A stretch of 64,000 nt of DNA. Source: Incurvaria masculella. Its lineage: Eukaryota > Arthropoda > Insecta > Lepidoptera > Incurvariidae. The stretch covers positions 17,484,001 to 17,548,000 of the forward strand of contig OX335655.1 of assembly GCA_946894095.1 (NCBI GenBank), in the 5' to 3' direction. This document shows positions 1 through 10,390 of this stretch, piece after piece; within the stretch, counting starts at the first letter, position 1; each line of letters begins with the position of its first letter. Below the pieces are notes generated by a model. That model had not been told where the DNA came from. It saw nothing but the letters and a program-made list of their open reading frames with translations, and made no database searches. Both the position numbers and the translations under genes were made by a program.

Positions 1-2007
1 GCAAATTCTACGGAATTCCAATTCAAATAGACGAAAACTTGGAGTGCAAAGAAGAATTTTTAGAACAAATTTCAAGTTACAGAGGTTACAGAAGAATATA
101 TAAGGTGAGTTTAAAATAATCTACAAGCCTTATAGGGTTGATTCAGTATCTGATATAGAACAACTTTTGCTAAGAATGGAGGTATGTAATTTTTTTTGTT
201 CCATTTTAATTTTTGAGAAATTTAAACAGTATGTTCTTCCCAGTATTTTAAACAACTTTTGCGAATAAACTATGCACTTATCTGTAATGGTTTCTAAGAA
301 AAATAATTTATTAAAGTGCACTAACTCTTCAACTACCTACATAATTAAAAATATAGGTCAACCACGGGGCATTGACCGGACCGTGACCTACTGACACAAG
401 ACAATTCTCCGCCGCCGCGCGCCGCGTGCGCAGACAGAAGCCTCGCCACCCCATCTCCCCCGCCGCCGCCGCCGCCCCTCTCACTGAAGGACGTTTGTTT
501 TCGTTTTGAAAGCAATTAGTATGTCAAGGTCCATGACCCGCATCGGACCTGAGTATCACACGTGAGTGAATTTAAGTGAAGCGAGTGCCGATCGGGCGAA
601 AAATGACATGCATGCTTGTGTACATACCTACATTACAGCCGCGCCGACCAAATCCATAGCCCGGCGCGGCGTACGTCAGCGTGGGAAGGAGGCAAAACTA
701 TTCGGGTAGGTAAAATAGACTCTGCCGCCGCGCGCCGCCTCCGCGCCGCCGGCCGGCGCGGTGCGGAACCTATTTTTCAAATAGGCAGTTTGAAGAGTTA
801 GTTCACTTTAATAATTTATTTTCTTGGAAACCATTACCGATAGGTACATAGTTTCTTCGCAAAAGTTGTTTAAAATACTGGGAAGAACATACTGTTTAAA
901 TTTCTCAAAAATTAAAATGGAACAAAAAAAATTACATACCTCCATTCTTAGCAAAAGTTGTTCTATATCAGATACTGAATCAACCCTATAAGGCTTGTAG
1001 ATTATTTTAAACTCACCTTATATACCGATGGTTCGAAAACAGTTCGTGGGGTCGGCTGCGCGATCTATGACGAGACAACCAAGAGAGGTTATGGCATTAA
1101 GATTCCTAGTTCTGCATCAATATACACTTCTGAAGCTTTGGCAATTCAAATCGCACTCGAGTTCATCGAAGTTCAACAACACTATACGTGGATAATAATA
1201 AGCGACTGCATGAGCGTTCATAGAGCCCTACAGAATACGAAACTAGATGCCAATACTCACTATGTCATACACCAAATACGGGATAAACACTTTTCCTTGA
1301 TACAGCAAGGCTACGAAATATGTTTTTTCTGGATTCGCGGCCACATAAATTTGAAGCCACACGACTCAGCAGATTATCTAGCTAGAACGATAGCTGACAG
1401 CAACCTGAATATTTGCCATATTAAGAATGTTGCCCTACCGCAATCGGAATTTGTAGCAAAAATAAAACAGGAAATTATCCACGAATGGACCGAACAATGG
1501 AAAATGTCCAATACGGGTCGTTGGTACGCCGAAATAAACGATTTAGTTGGGAAAACACCTTGGTTCAATAAAACCTTACCAAAAAGAAGAAAATATTATA
1601 CAACAATTTGTCGTCTACGTTTCGGACATTGTCTTTTTCAATCCCATCTTTACAGATTAAACCTTATCGACACCGCCGTATGCCCACACTGCAACTTAGC
1701 TGATCAATCCCTGGACCACCTCTTCTTTCATTGCTGTGCTTTTGATGAGCAAAGAGAAAAACTATATAAATGCTTAGAAATTACATACAAAGAAAGAGAA
1801 AAAATCCCGCTCGACCTGAAAAAGATATTAAGTCAACCGACCAACTTTGAACCCATATTTCTATATATACATGAGACAATAGAAAGTATTTAACTACATG
1901 ACACTCCAGAATTGACTACAATCCATAAGATACAATAAAGAGAAGGCTGTATAGCGAAAGCTTTTGCCTGTCCATTGGATAAAGAAACAAAAAAAAAAAA
2001 AAAAAAA
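1..2007 (+). mobile_element. 5'-truncated non-LTR retrotransposon (LINE) fragment with RNase H domain
   Basis: The reading frame open from base 3 (…SSYRGYRRIY) is interrupted at 101-1020 by a MITE and resumes at 1021 (YTDGSK…), continuing to a stop at 1891-1893. The downstream part carries an RNase H domain (TDGSK; SEALAIQIAL; SDCMSVHRAL; WIRGH) followed by the Cys/His tail usual at the end of LINE ORF2 (CPHC…DHLFFHC). AATAAAG lies near 1935 and a poly(A) tract at about 1990-2007 marks the 3' end. The 5' part lies outside the window. The clade is not certain; an RNase H-bearing group such as I or LOA is likely. The 3' end lies about 170 bp upstream of the NOP58 start codon. Confidence 0.85.
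101..1020. mobile_element. TA-flanked MITE with ~240-bp terminal inverted repeats
   Basis: The left arm 101-340 is nearly identical to the reverse complement of 782-1020. Both ends read TAAGGTGAG inwards, and TA flanks both sides (99-100 and 1021-1022). Removing the element plus one TA rejoins the host LINE reading frame exactly at the RNase H motif, which supports TA as the duplicated target. The centre (about 400-760) is very GC-rich, with (CCG)n runs and no credible long ORF. TA duplication suggests a Tc1/mariner-superfamily or similar mobiliser, but no transposase is present. Confidence 0.85.
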
Positions 2008-2178
2008 GCAAAACGAGCTTTCATTGACGCCGCCTGTCAGTCAGTTGTTATTTTCTGTGTACATGAGTACATTCGTTGTTTTCTGACTCTTTGGTTTTCT
2101 GTGTATGAAAGCGGCATTGAAATTATTCTGAGAAGTTGTTTTAATTCTAGAGTGTAATTAGATATCGACGGCATCAAT

Positions 2179-5100
2179 ATGTTAGTTTTATTTGAAACAG
2201 CGGCTGGCTACGCCATATTCAAGGTAATACATTCAACACCCATTATCTTACCACGTGTGTGAATTGACATTATAACCTCAAAACAGTTTCCAATGTTCCA
2301 TAGTATCACAACCAGCACTCTTATTAATTTTTCACCCATTCCGGTTAGGCTTAATAACAGAAATGTAAATTCCTAGACCATTCACACGAGATTTTATTTA
2401 TTTGAAATAACATCCGAACTGATATTTATGCGCGCTGGAGACAATAAAATATTCGACATTTTGATAAATAAACTACCAAATTTTGCTCCCATTTCCCATA
2501 AATTTCGTGGGAAGATCCGCAATCGCGTCATGGTTACCAATTACTTGTCAACCCTAGAGAGTGTTTATGAAGCCAAAATACCAGAAACAGCAGAGCTTGG
2601 TAACTCTAGCCACCTTCCTCCGCAGCAAGGCGAAGGTGTTGGTTGTGAATTCAACATTTGGCAGAGGAAAAAATTATAATGGAAGAGATACACAGATTTT
2701 TACATAAATGTTTGACAGTCACCAATCTCCTCTCCAGTGTCGTAAAATGGATCACTGAGTGGAATGTGCGGAGCCGAATTGATATCAGATACCTAGACTA
2801 TGAAAAAGCTTTTGACAGTGTTCCGATCAAATGGCTTGTTCACAAATTTGAACATTCTGTCTTTAAAGCACAATTGCTATTGTCGATGGAAGACTTTCTG
2901 ACAAATAGAAAATTTGGTGTGCGTGTCGGTGAGAACCTGTCACTACCACATAATGTCCTTAGTGGAGTGCCTCAGGGTTTCATTATTGGGCCGTTCTTTT
3001 TTGGAATCTTCTTTTCATCAATCTAAAAGCTTTAATGGAAGTAAACTTCACATTATTTGCTAATGACGCTTAATTCTTCTGGAACCCTATAATAAGTCAC
3101 CAGAAAATACAAGATAACCTTGATCACACTGTACGATGGACTAAAGATTGGTTACACTCACTGAGCCCTGATCATTTTACAGTCCTGTACACAGGTAACA
3201 GAAATCCACGCTTTCAATACACTATCAATGGGATTCTATTAAATGCGGTCACTTCACAGAATTATCTAGATATTAAAATTTCACATGACCTCAAAATAAT
3301 GAAATAATCCGTGGATATTCTTTAAAACTAAATCAAAGTACCTTCAATTCCGACCCAAGAATTTTTTTTATTTGAATTTGTTAACTAACCAAGTGGTGGA
3401 CTCTTGGAACTCCCCAAAATTTCGTGCAGGAGGTTTTGTGCAAATGTAGACATGTGATATTTTTAAGTGAAACTTTTTTAGGCACGGTAGGGCAAAATGT
3501 CCTGGATCAGACGAAAAGTCTAAGGCTTCCGTTCTCCGACTTTAGATCCCCAAAGTCACACCGCCCAGCCCCAAAGCACTCAGTCATACTTCCATCATAA
3601 CTCCGTCACTCTACACGCGAGCGCAGTGTACGTCAAGAAATGCTAAGAACCTAAGAAGTTTTACTTGTTGGATTTTTTAAAGTATTTTAGGGTATTGTCC
3701 TCAAAGTTTTCAAGGTGTTTAAGAATGCATTTGTTTTCTTATATTTAGGTGTAATATGGTAACCCATCAGAAGCCTTATTCTGCTAATTGATAACTGCGC
3801 GCGTTTTGTTTGTGTTTTCTCAAAACCGCATGATTCGCGGGAAATGGTATTCTACTAGCGCAGTTTGAAAAACGCATGCGTTGTGTTTGTGTTTTGTTCG
3901 CAAACTCGTAACGCGCGCTTCATGTTCTCGTGGGCCGTGCGTTTTGCCGAAAACTTGCTGTTTTGAGAATTATATTTGTCAAATTCGGAGCATCGCATCG
4001 CCGAACTTCGAATATCACTTTTCTACATTACGTTGGCATATAGCTGTCTCTTTCTTTTCGTATGTCATATTTGAGTGAGAAAATAACTGTCAAAATCGTG
4101 ACAGGTTATTTTACCCTGTAGGCGGCGCGCAAGACAAACCACTCCATAGACAATAACAAAACGCGTGTGTGAATTAGCTGAATACCGATTTTTGGAAACC
4201 GCTTATTTAGATTTTCACTGTTGTTCGACATAATACTTAATGTTTACGGATATACAGTGTTAAAACGGGCTTACTTCTTGCCGACGTTTCGTCCACCACG
4301 TTGCGGACATCATCAGGATCGCGGCGCGACGACGTCGGAAAGAAGTAAGCCCGTTTTAACACTGTATATCCGTAAACATTAAGTATTATATTTGGAAACC
4401 GCACTCGAAACTTAGCGTGTTATGTTTGACGGAAACATAACTTATACGGAATGGTTTGAAATTGGACAAATAGCAGAATCGGGCTTCTAGTAATTGTTTT
4501 TTACATTTTGTTAAACCACCATTCCTTTTTGTTTTTTATGAAAAAAAAAAAAAAAAGTTGTCAAAGCAAAAGCAGTGGATAAAGATGAATGTAAAACAAT
4601 GTTAGATTTTTTGCTTTAAACTGACATAATTCATATGTGCCATAAACATTGTGTCTTGTTTCAGTTACTCGATGAATCGAAGCTTTCAGAAATCAACAAC
4701 CTATATGAAGAATTCAACACACCCGAAGGTGCATCCACTGTGTGAGTATTGTTCACCTTTTTTTTTTCGTTTTAAGGCCGGCTTATGGCCTACGCCTGGC
4801 CTACCATGGGTTTTCGAACTTTCAAGGGGGCTGCGAAAAGCATGCCGGCCGACCAGGTGATTCTTCTTCACTTTCTTCAAAGAAAGCCACATACTTACAC
4901 AAAGTGATTTTCTGGATTTGACTGACGGACAACGAAACCACCACACCACACCTTAAATAAAATTAGGAGTGGCCTTCAAAGACACAAACGGCTTACAAAA
5001 ACACATATTGACATGTCTTACTTAACCAAATCTTCAATTATATTGTATTGTTTATTCATCATCCATAGGCAAGTACACTGCACTCGGAATTGTCATATTT

Positions 5101-8100
5101 TATCATTAGCACAATAAGGAGGGATCTTTTGTCTAATGTTTTTTATATTATGTTCCATGAGGAGGGCGAAAATCGATTATTTCTCCTATGTATGTTGCTT
5201 CGAACAATAATAAAAATGTATCACTCTCGATAAAAGCTTAAATCACTTGAATATTACCATATTTACGTAAACAAAGCGGTCTCTTAGTTTACAAGTCGTA
5301 TGCTCAGAGTTTCAATGTCTGTTTTAACCTAACCTAACCCTTTCTTCTATTTCCTAAGCTTTAGGAAATATTGTATGGAGAGAGAATGTATTTTTCTTAA
5401 TATACGGTTTCATGATTAAAAAGAGGATAGGTCCCAAGGTCACATACAAATATTTATTTATTAATTTATTTATATATGTTTATTGCACTCAACATTCAGG
5501 CAAAAGGTACAACTTAATGCCAGGGGCATTCTCTACCAGTCCACCTTTGGGTATCGTGAGCAGTATTGCGAGTAGCAGTTATAGAGACAGATGAATTTAC
5601 TACAACAAAATAATAAAAAATACCGTATGCTCTTTTTTCAGGGTGAAGTTGAAGCATTTCATCAAATTTGAGGACACAACACAGGCCCTAGCGGCGACGA
5701 CTGCTGCCGTGGAAGGCAAGCTCTCCAAAACACTCTCCAAGGCGCTCAAAAAACACGTCTGCAAGGACATCCAGGACCAGCTCCTCGTCGCCGACACCAA
5801 GCTCGGCAGCGCCATCAAGGAGAAGTTCGATCTGCAATGCATCTCCAATTCCAACGTTCAAGAGCTGATGCGCTGCATCCGTTCCCAGCTCGACAGCCTG
5901 CTCGCCGGCCTGCCCAAGAAGGAGATGACCGCCATGGCCCTGGGTCTCGCCCACTCACTCTCCCGCTACAAGCTCAAGTTCTCCCCGGACAAGATCGACA
6001 CGATGATAGTGCAGGCGCAGTGCCTGCTCGACGACATAGATAAGGAGCTCAACAACTACGTGATGCGGCTCCGCGAGTGGTACGGCTGGCACTTCCCCGA
6101 GCTCGGCAAGATCATCACCGACAACACGCTCCTCGTGAAGGTCGTCAAGCTGATGGGCACACGCGACAACGCCTCCGCCACCGACCTCTCCGACATCCTG
6201 CCCGAGGACCTCGAGGAGAAGGTGAAGGAAGCCGCCGAAATATCCATGGGCACCGAGATCGCCGAAGAGGACATCGTGAACATCCAGCATCTGTGCGACG
6301 AGATTCTCTCCTTCACCGAGTACAGGACCCACCTGACGGACTACCTCAAGACTAGGATGATGGCGATGGCGCCCAACTTGACGGTCCTGCTCGGGGAGCA
6401 CATCGGCGCGCGTCTCATCGCGCACGCCGGCTCGCTCATGAACCTCGCGAAGCACCCCGCGTCGACGGTGCAGATCTTCGGCGCCGAGAAGGCTCTGTTC
6501 CGGGCGCTGAAGACGAAAAAGGACACGCCAAAGTACGGTCTGATCTACCACGCGCAGCTGGTGGGGCAGGCGAGCGTGAAGAACAAGGGGAAGATGTCTC
6601 GTATGCTCGCGGCAAAGGCGGCGCTGTGCACGCGCGTCGACGCGTTCGGCGACGAGGTGACGTTCGAGCTGGGCGCTGAGCACAAGGTGAAGCTGGAGAA
6701 CCGGCTGCGGCTGCTAGAGGAGGGCAACCTGAGGAGGATCAGCGGCACCGCCAAGGCGAAGGCCAAATTCGAAAAGTACCACAGCAAGAGGTTGGTAACA
6801 TTTCTTTAACTTATACTAGCGGCCCGCTCCGGCTTCGCACGGGTATAAAATATATAGAGTATGTCACTTACTGAAAAAATGATTAACATCGATCCATTAG
6901 TTTTGATTTATTCATTACTGCCCGTGGCCCGCACGCGTTAAATTTGGAGTAAAACAATTCCCCTTTCCTTATACCATGAGTATTTCCTGCTATCTTTGGA
7001 ATATCTAAATTCATACACTACATTTTTACTTATTTACTTTTTAAATTTTTACCTATTTATTTTATTTTTACAGCAATTAATATATTACAGAATGTCATTA
7101 TATACAACGTTCACAGCTTTATTGTCATTAGACAATACAAACATATTTTCTCTAGAGGTTACTCTTGAAATAGCGACATACAGTTGGCCATGTGAAAAAC
7201 AGTCAACGCTCAAATCTAAACCTGCAACGTTGAAGATTTGACCCTGCGATTTATTAATGGTCATTGCAATTTTTAAATATGTAATATCTTCGAAAATATT
7301 CATTTAAATCATATGCTGTAACGGGCCATATAGATCCATATTAAATCAACAATTTATTTAAGGTATTTAATTGGATAAGGATTAATGCTGTATTGGTTAA
7401 AATCACTTCGAAAATTAGTCATTATTTGTCGTAAAAAGTAAATGACAAAAAAATGTTATTGTGGGATATCCATAAGAGATAGACATATACCATCGCGGAG
7501 TTTTCTGTAGACCTTTTCAATGTGTACAATACTTAGTACGTTATTTTGACAAATCTCGTAGGGTTCAGCCTGCGTTTGCAATGTAAGCGGAAAAATGATT
7601 TTTTAAGCTATTGCATAGCTTCTATCGAGGGCCTTGAGCGCGGGGACCGAATCCAGAAATTCCGTAACGAAAAAAAACCTCACGCTCCCCACTCCGACGG
7701 GCAATGCCGGTAGCGTTACTTCACACCAGGGGGAGCGGGGCCGGGGGCGGCGGCGGGAGCGGCGGCGGGGGCGGGCCGGCATAAGTTGATACAAAATGCT
7801 ATGCAATAGCTTTACCGCGGCAGTCCCCGAGTGCCACACGTCTTTTTTTATGACATCACATTGGAAACCTCAAAAATAATAGTATTTCTCCACTATTTAA
7901 TGGATGTTATTATACATATAAACCTTCCTCTTTAATCACTCTATCTATTAAAAAAAACCGCATCAAAATCCGTTGCGTAGTTTTAAAGATTTAAGCGAAC
8001 ATGGGGATATAGGGACAGAGAAAGCGACTTTGTTTTATACTATGTAGTGATAATGTAAGTTATACACGCAGATTTATATTGATCGTAAGACTGAAAAAAG

Positions 8101-9379
8101 TATGCTAATAGTTGATTTTGCCCATTTTATAGTGGGACAACAGTCACTTCTAAAAGTCTTCTGTGAAACAGTTTAGCTCACCTTCGTGTGTATTATGAAA
8201 TGCATATAACCTAACCTAATTTAAAATTTCCATATTCATAAGTATTTTGGACGGTATGGGTTTTGGATCTGGTATTTTGGACGGTATGGATTTTGTAGTA
8301 TGGGATCACACTTCAAGATAAATGTCTATTATTTTGTATACAACTGTTTTGCACCAGTTACTTCAAATAATTATCTAGATATAACGTTCTGTCAAAAAAC
8401 TACAGCGGTTGCAGTAGTCGAACAAAAAATAGCACTTGGAATTATTTTACTTCACAGGTATCACTCTTATGTATAAACACTTCATAATTACTGTTAATGT
8501 TATGTAGAGAGACAATTCCTGTATTAAAACAAATATTTTGTTGTGGACAGCGAGGTGCTTCACTACCCAGTAGCCGGTGACTCTACCATAGACAAGCAGC
8601 CGACAAAGCGGCCACACTCTGACGACGAAGAGAGTAATGCCAAGCGCGTCAAGCTAGAGTCGGCAAACGACACACTCGATGTAAGTACATTCTTTGTTCA
8701 TCTTTCTTGCCACCATAACTTGTCTTCATTGATCAATCTTTGTTTTGTGACCATAACAGGTAATTTTGATGTCAATTTTGTTGATTAAATTATTATTATT
8801 ATTATATTTAATATACACTAGCAGCTACAAGCGGATGCGTGTATTTTAATTATTGAGTGCACTGTATTCATATCTTTGCAAGTAAAGTTCTTTTTTTTAA
8901 GTTTTACGGTTACTCTTTGTATCGGCAGCAGAGTTATATTTTTTATTTAAAAGTTATATTTTATTTGAACAGTGGGTCATTAATTCTTTTGTAATTTGAC
9001 TGTGGGATATTGCTGTTCAGCTAACTTCAATATTTGCCATTCTACTTTACAGGAGAGCGTACCACAAAAGAAGAAGAAAAAGAAGTCCAAGGGCGGTGAG
9101 GAAGCAGCGGAACCAGAGGAGAACGGTGCGTCCAGTGTCAAGAAAGAGAAGCGTGAGTCCGTCTCGGAACCAACGTCTGAGAAGAAGAAAAAGAAACACA
9201 AGCAGGAACCTGCAGAAGAAGTGGCAACGCCGGTCTCTGAAAAGAAGAAGAAAAAGCTAAAGCAGGAACAAGCACAAGAACCCGAAGCCGAACCAGAAAC
9301 GGTGGAGGAGCCGACGTCTGAAAAGAAAAAAAAGAAAAAGAAGAGAAACTCGGAAGCAGCGGAGAATACTCTCGAATAG
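2179..9379 (+). CDS. NOP58: NOP58 / Nop5, box C/D snoRNP core protein (5 exons)
   Basis: Exons: 2179-2223, 4665-4741, 5642-6790, 8551-8680, 9053-9379. They total 1728 nt, giving 575 aa, and all junctions are GT-AG with matching phase. The protein binds box C/D guide snoRNAs with fibrillarin, NOP56 and SNU13 in the nucleolus and directs 2'-O-methylation and pre-rRNA processing. The start MLVLFETAAGYAIFK matches the NOP58 N-terminus. NOP5NT comes first, then the NOSIC/coiled-coil region (REWYGWHFPELGK) and the Nop domain (GAEKALFRAL; PKYGLIYHA; GKMSRMLAAK). Exons 4 and 5 encode the acidic and Lys-rich KKE/D-type tail (repeated SEKKKKK). It is slightly longer than the human protein (529 aa), with the extra length in the tail. 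No disruption is seen. Tandem TCAGT initiator-like words near 2036-2046 lie between the upstream LINE tail and the ATG. Confidence 0.97.
2428..3350 (+). pseudogene. Degenerate LINE reverse transcriptase fragment in NOP58 intron 1
   Basis: The segment at 2680-3026 shows reverse-transcriptase signatures: YLDYEKAFDSVP, then EDFLTNRK and SGVPQGFIIGPFFF. A decayed active site follows (FAND, then a stop) near 3055-3075. Frameshifts and stops break it on both sides. The motif order fits a CR1/Jockey-like non-LTR element. It is in the same orientation as NOP58 and is spliced out with intron 1. Confidence 0.75.
3351..4229 (+). other. NOP58 intron 1, no recognised feature
   Basis: This is intronic, mostly AT-rich sequence with scattered short open frames lacking family resemblance. 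I see no gene or complete mobile element here. Confidence 0.5.
4230..4389. repeat. Foldback element (160 bp) in NOP58 intron 1
   Basis: About 56 bases at 4230-4286 (ATAATACTTAATGTTTACGG inwards) are the reverse complement of the end at 4389. The loop contains CGTTTCGTCCACCACG and a GC-rich GCGGCGCGACGACGTCGG. It can form a long near-perfect hairpin. The word CCGACGTTTCG recurs in the foldback elements near 14540 and 37235, so these may be related. Confidence 0.8.
4760..5641 (+). other. NOP58 intron 2 with short repeat fragments
   Basis: Bases 4775-4880 resemble stretches at 39477-39620 and 58045-58170 (shared GGGGGCTGCGAAAA/CATGCCGGC core), marking a dispersed repeat. About 5450-5560 looks like the AT-rich end of a dispersed repeat (CAGGCAAAAGGTACAACTTA). 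No coding feature is seen. The exon 3 acceptor TTTTTTCAG lies at 5633-5641. Confidence 0.5.
5642..6790 (+). CDS. NOP58: NOP58 exon 3, main Nop-domain exon
   Basis: This 1149-nt exon encodes about residues 41-423 and carries nearly all of the NOP5NT end, NOSIC and Nop domains. It enters in phase 2 (GT|G from exon 2) and leaves with AG|gttggt. Its third codon positions are strongly C/G, unlike the AT-rich introns around it. Conserved blocks include AHSLSRYKLKFSPDK, AAEISMGTEI and the RNP-binding GAEKALFRALKTKKDTPKYG. Confidence 0.97.
6816..8050 (-). mobile_element. Helitron in NOP58 intron 3
   Basis: Read on the - strand, the element begins TCACTACATAG (8050) and ends in a GC-rich near-hairpin followed by CTAG (6816). 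The flanks are A on the 5' side and T on the 3' side, which is the Helitron 5'-TC…CTRR-3' A^T signature. It carries a helicase C-terminal fragment at 7085-7303 and a GC-rich insert at about 7725-7785. At 1235 bp it is non-autonomous and internally deleted. Confidence 0.9.
7085..7303 (-). pseudogene. Helitron helicase C-terminal fragment
   Basis: The 72-aa frame contains MTINKSQGQ, CFSHGQLYVAISRVTSREN and FVLSND, which match the C-terminal motifs V and VI of the Pif1-like helicase in Helitron Rep/Hel proteins. The Rep domain and the N-terminal helicase motifs are missing. It lies inside the Helitron on the same strand, which confirms the assignment. Confidence 0.9.
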
Positions 9380-9505
9380 AGTAATTTTATTTTGTTACTA
9401 TAATAGATGAGTATATTATGTTGCTATTATAAATATGTGAAGCGTGTTTCCGAATGCAGTTTCGGGCCGAATGCATTTCATGTGTAAGTCAAGATACATT
9501 TACGT

Positions 9506-9511
9506 ATTAAA
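9506..9511 (+). terminator. Candidate NOP58 polyadenylation signal (ATTAAA)
   Basis: ATTAAA lies about 127 bp after the stop codon, followed by T-rich sequence. It is the only close match to a poly(A) hexamer found soon after the stop. Confidence 0.4.
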
Positions 9512-10138
9512 TTTAGTTTTATATTTTAATATACTTTTTATTCAATCCCATCAAAGCTAAGATTTTATACGTGAGCACTTAATTTTGATTTAGTGACTTC
9601 GCCTTAAAAACATCAAAACTGTCATTCCTTTCAAGATTGATTTACGAGTTTTTAGATGAAAGATGAAGGTTTGGAGGAATAAAAGATCTTTTATTTGTCT
9701 TTAAACAAATGTAAATGTCATTGACCAGCAAAAAGTATGAAACAAAATATTATCGGTTATGTTTTTGTGATATTTTCTATCCCACAAATTCTTTTGATTT
9801 ATTTATATTAACAATTTATTTTGGAATAACTTGGAGAAAATTAAGTCATTTCAATTACATAGATTGAGTAAATAACATTTTCAAATCTACTGTTTTATTT
9901 TGTATAGTTGACAGCTTTGCCACCTGTTTGCCACCAAATTGCCTTTTGTGTTCAAGCTTTCTGGACAGAACAATCGAAAGCGTGTTCATAATTATTTAAT
10001 TAATTCCAATACGCTTCCATTTTCCTTAGACAAATACTTAATAGATAACTTCAATTTTATGAGCTGCACATGCAAGTCATGAAATATTCGAGTCCTAGTA
10101 GATGAACCCTAAAAATGCTTTTCGGTCATTCATAGATT
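9512..10138. other. Convergent intergenic region between NOP58 and gene A
   Basis: The 3' ends of NOP58 (+) and gene A (-) face each other across this AT-rich stretch. I see no repeat structure or coding signal in it. Confidence 0.6.
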
Positions 10139-10390
10139 TCAAGGTGTCGAATCTATGACTCTCAATATCGATGCGACAACATAGAAACATACAAAATACA
10201 AGCAGACGACGGATGGCTGCGTGAGGAGAGCCATCGTGGGCAGGGCGCCGCGCCGCCGCAGCCAGCGCCAGCCGAGAGTGTGGCGCGCTTCGCCAGCGGA
10301 GTCCTGGGGCGCGTTGAAAGTGAGCATCAGCGGCGGACTCTTGGTGAGCAGTATCGTGTCCACGGCCGCAAACACTTCTTGACTCAACGT
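10139..10390 (-). CDS. Gene A terminal exon: end of M14 fold plus hydrophobic C-terminus
   Basis: This 252-nt exon ends at TGA (10141-10139). After the last helix of the fold (EVFAAVDTILL) comes a basic stretch and then about 20 hydrophobic residues (PSVVCLYFVCFYVVASILRV) with a tail of only a few residues. This fits either a single-pass anchor or a GPI-attachment signal, and the very short tail leaves both open. Confidence 0.85.
   Translation of the reverse strand, partial: TLSQEVFAAVDTILLTKSPPLMLTFNAPQDSAGEARHTLGWRWLRRRGALPTMALLTQPSVVCLYFVCFYVVASILRVIDSTP

Noticed and set aside
5955..6683. 242-aa ORF antisense to NOP58
   Set aside because: Shadow of the GC-biased NOP58 exon; composition is Arg/Leu/His-rich with no domain.
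2179..9379. Intronic C/D snoRNAs in NOP58, as in vertebrates
   Set aside because: I found no convincing paired C and D boxes in the introns by eye; a covariance search would be needed to decide.
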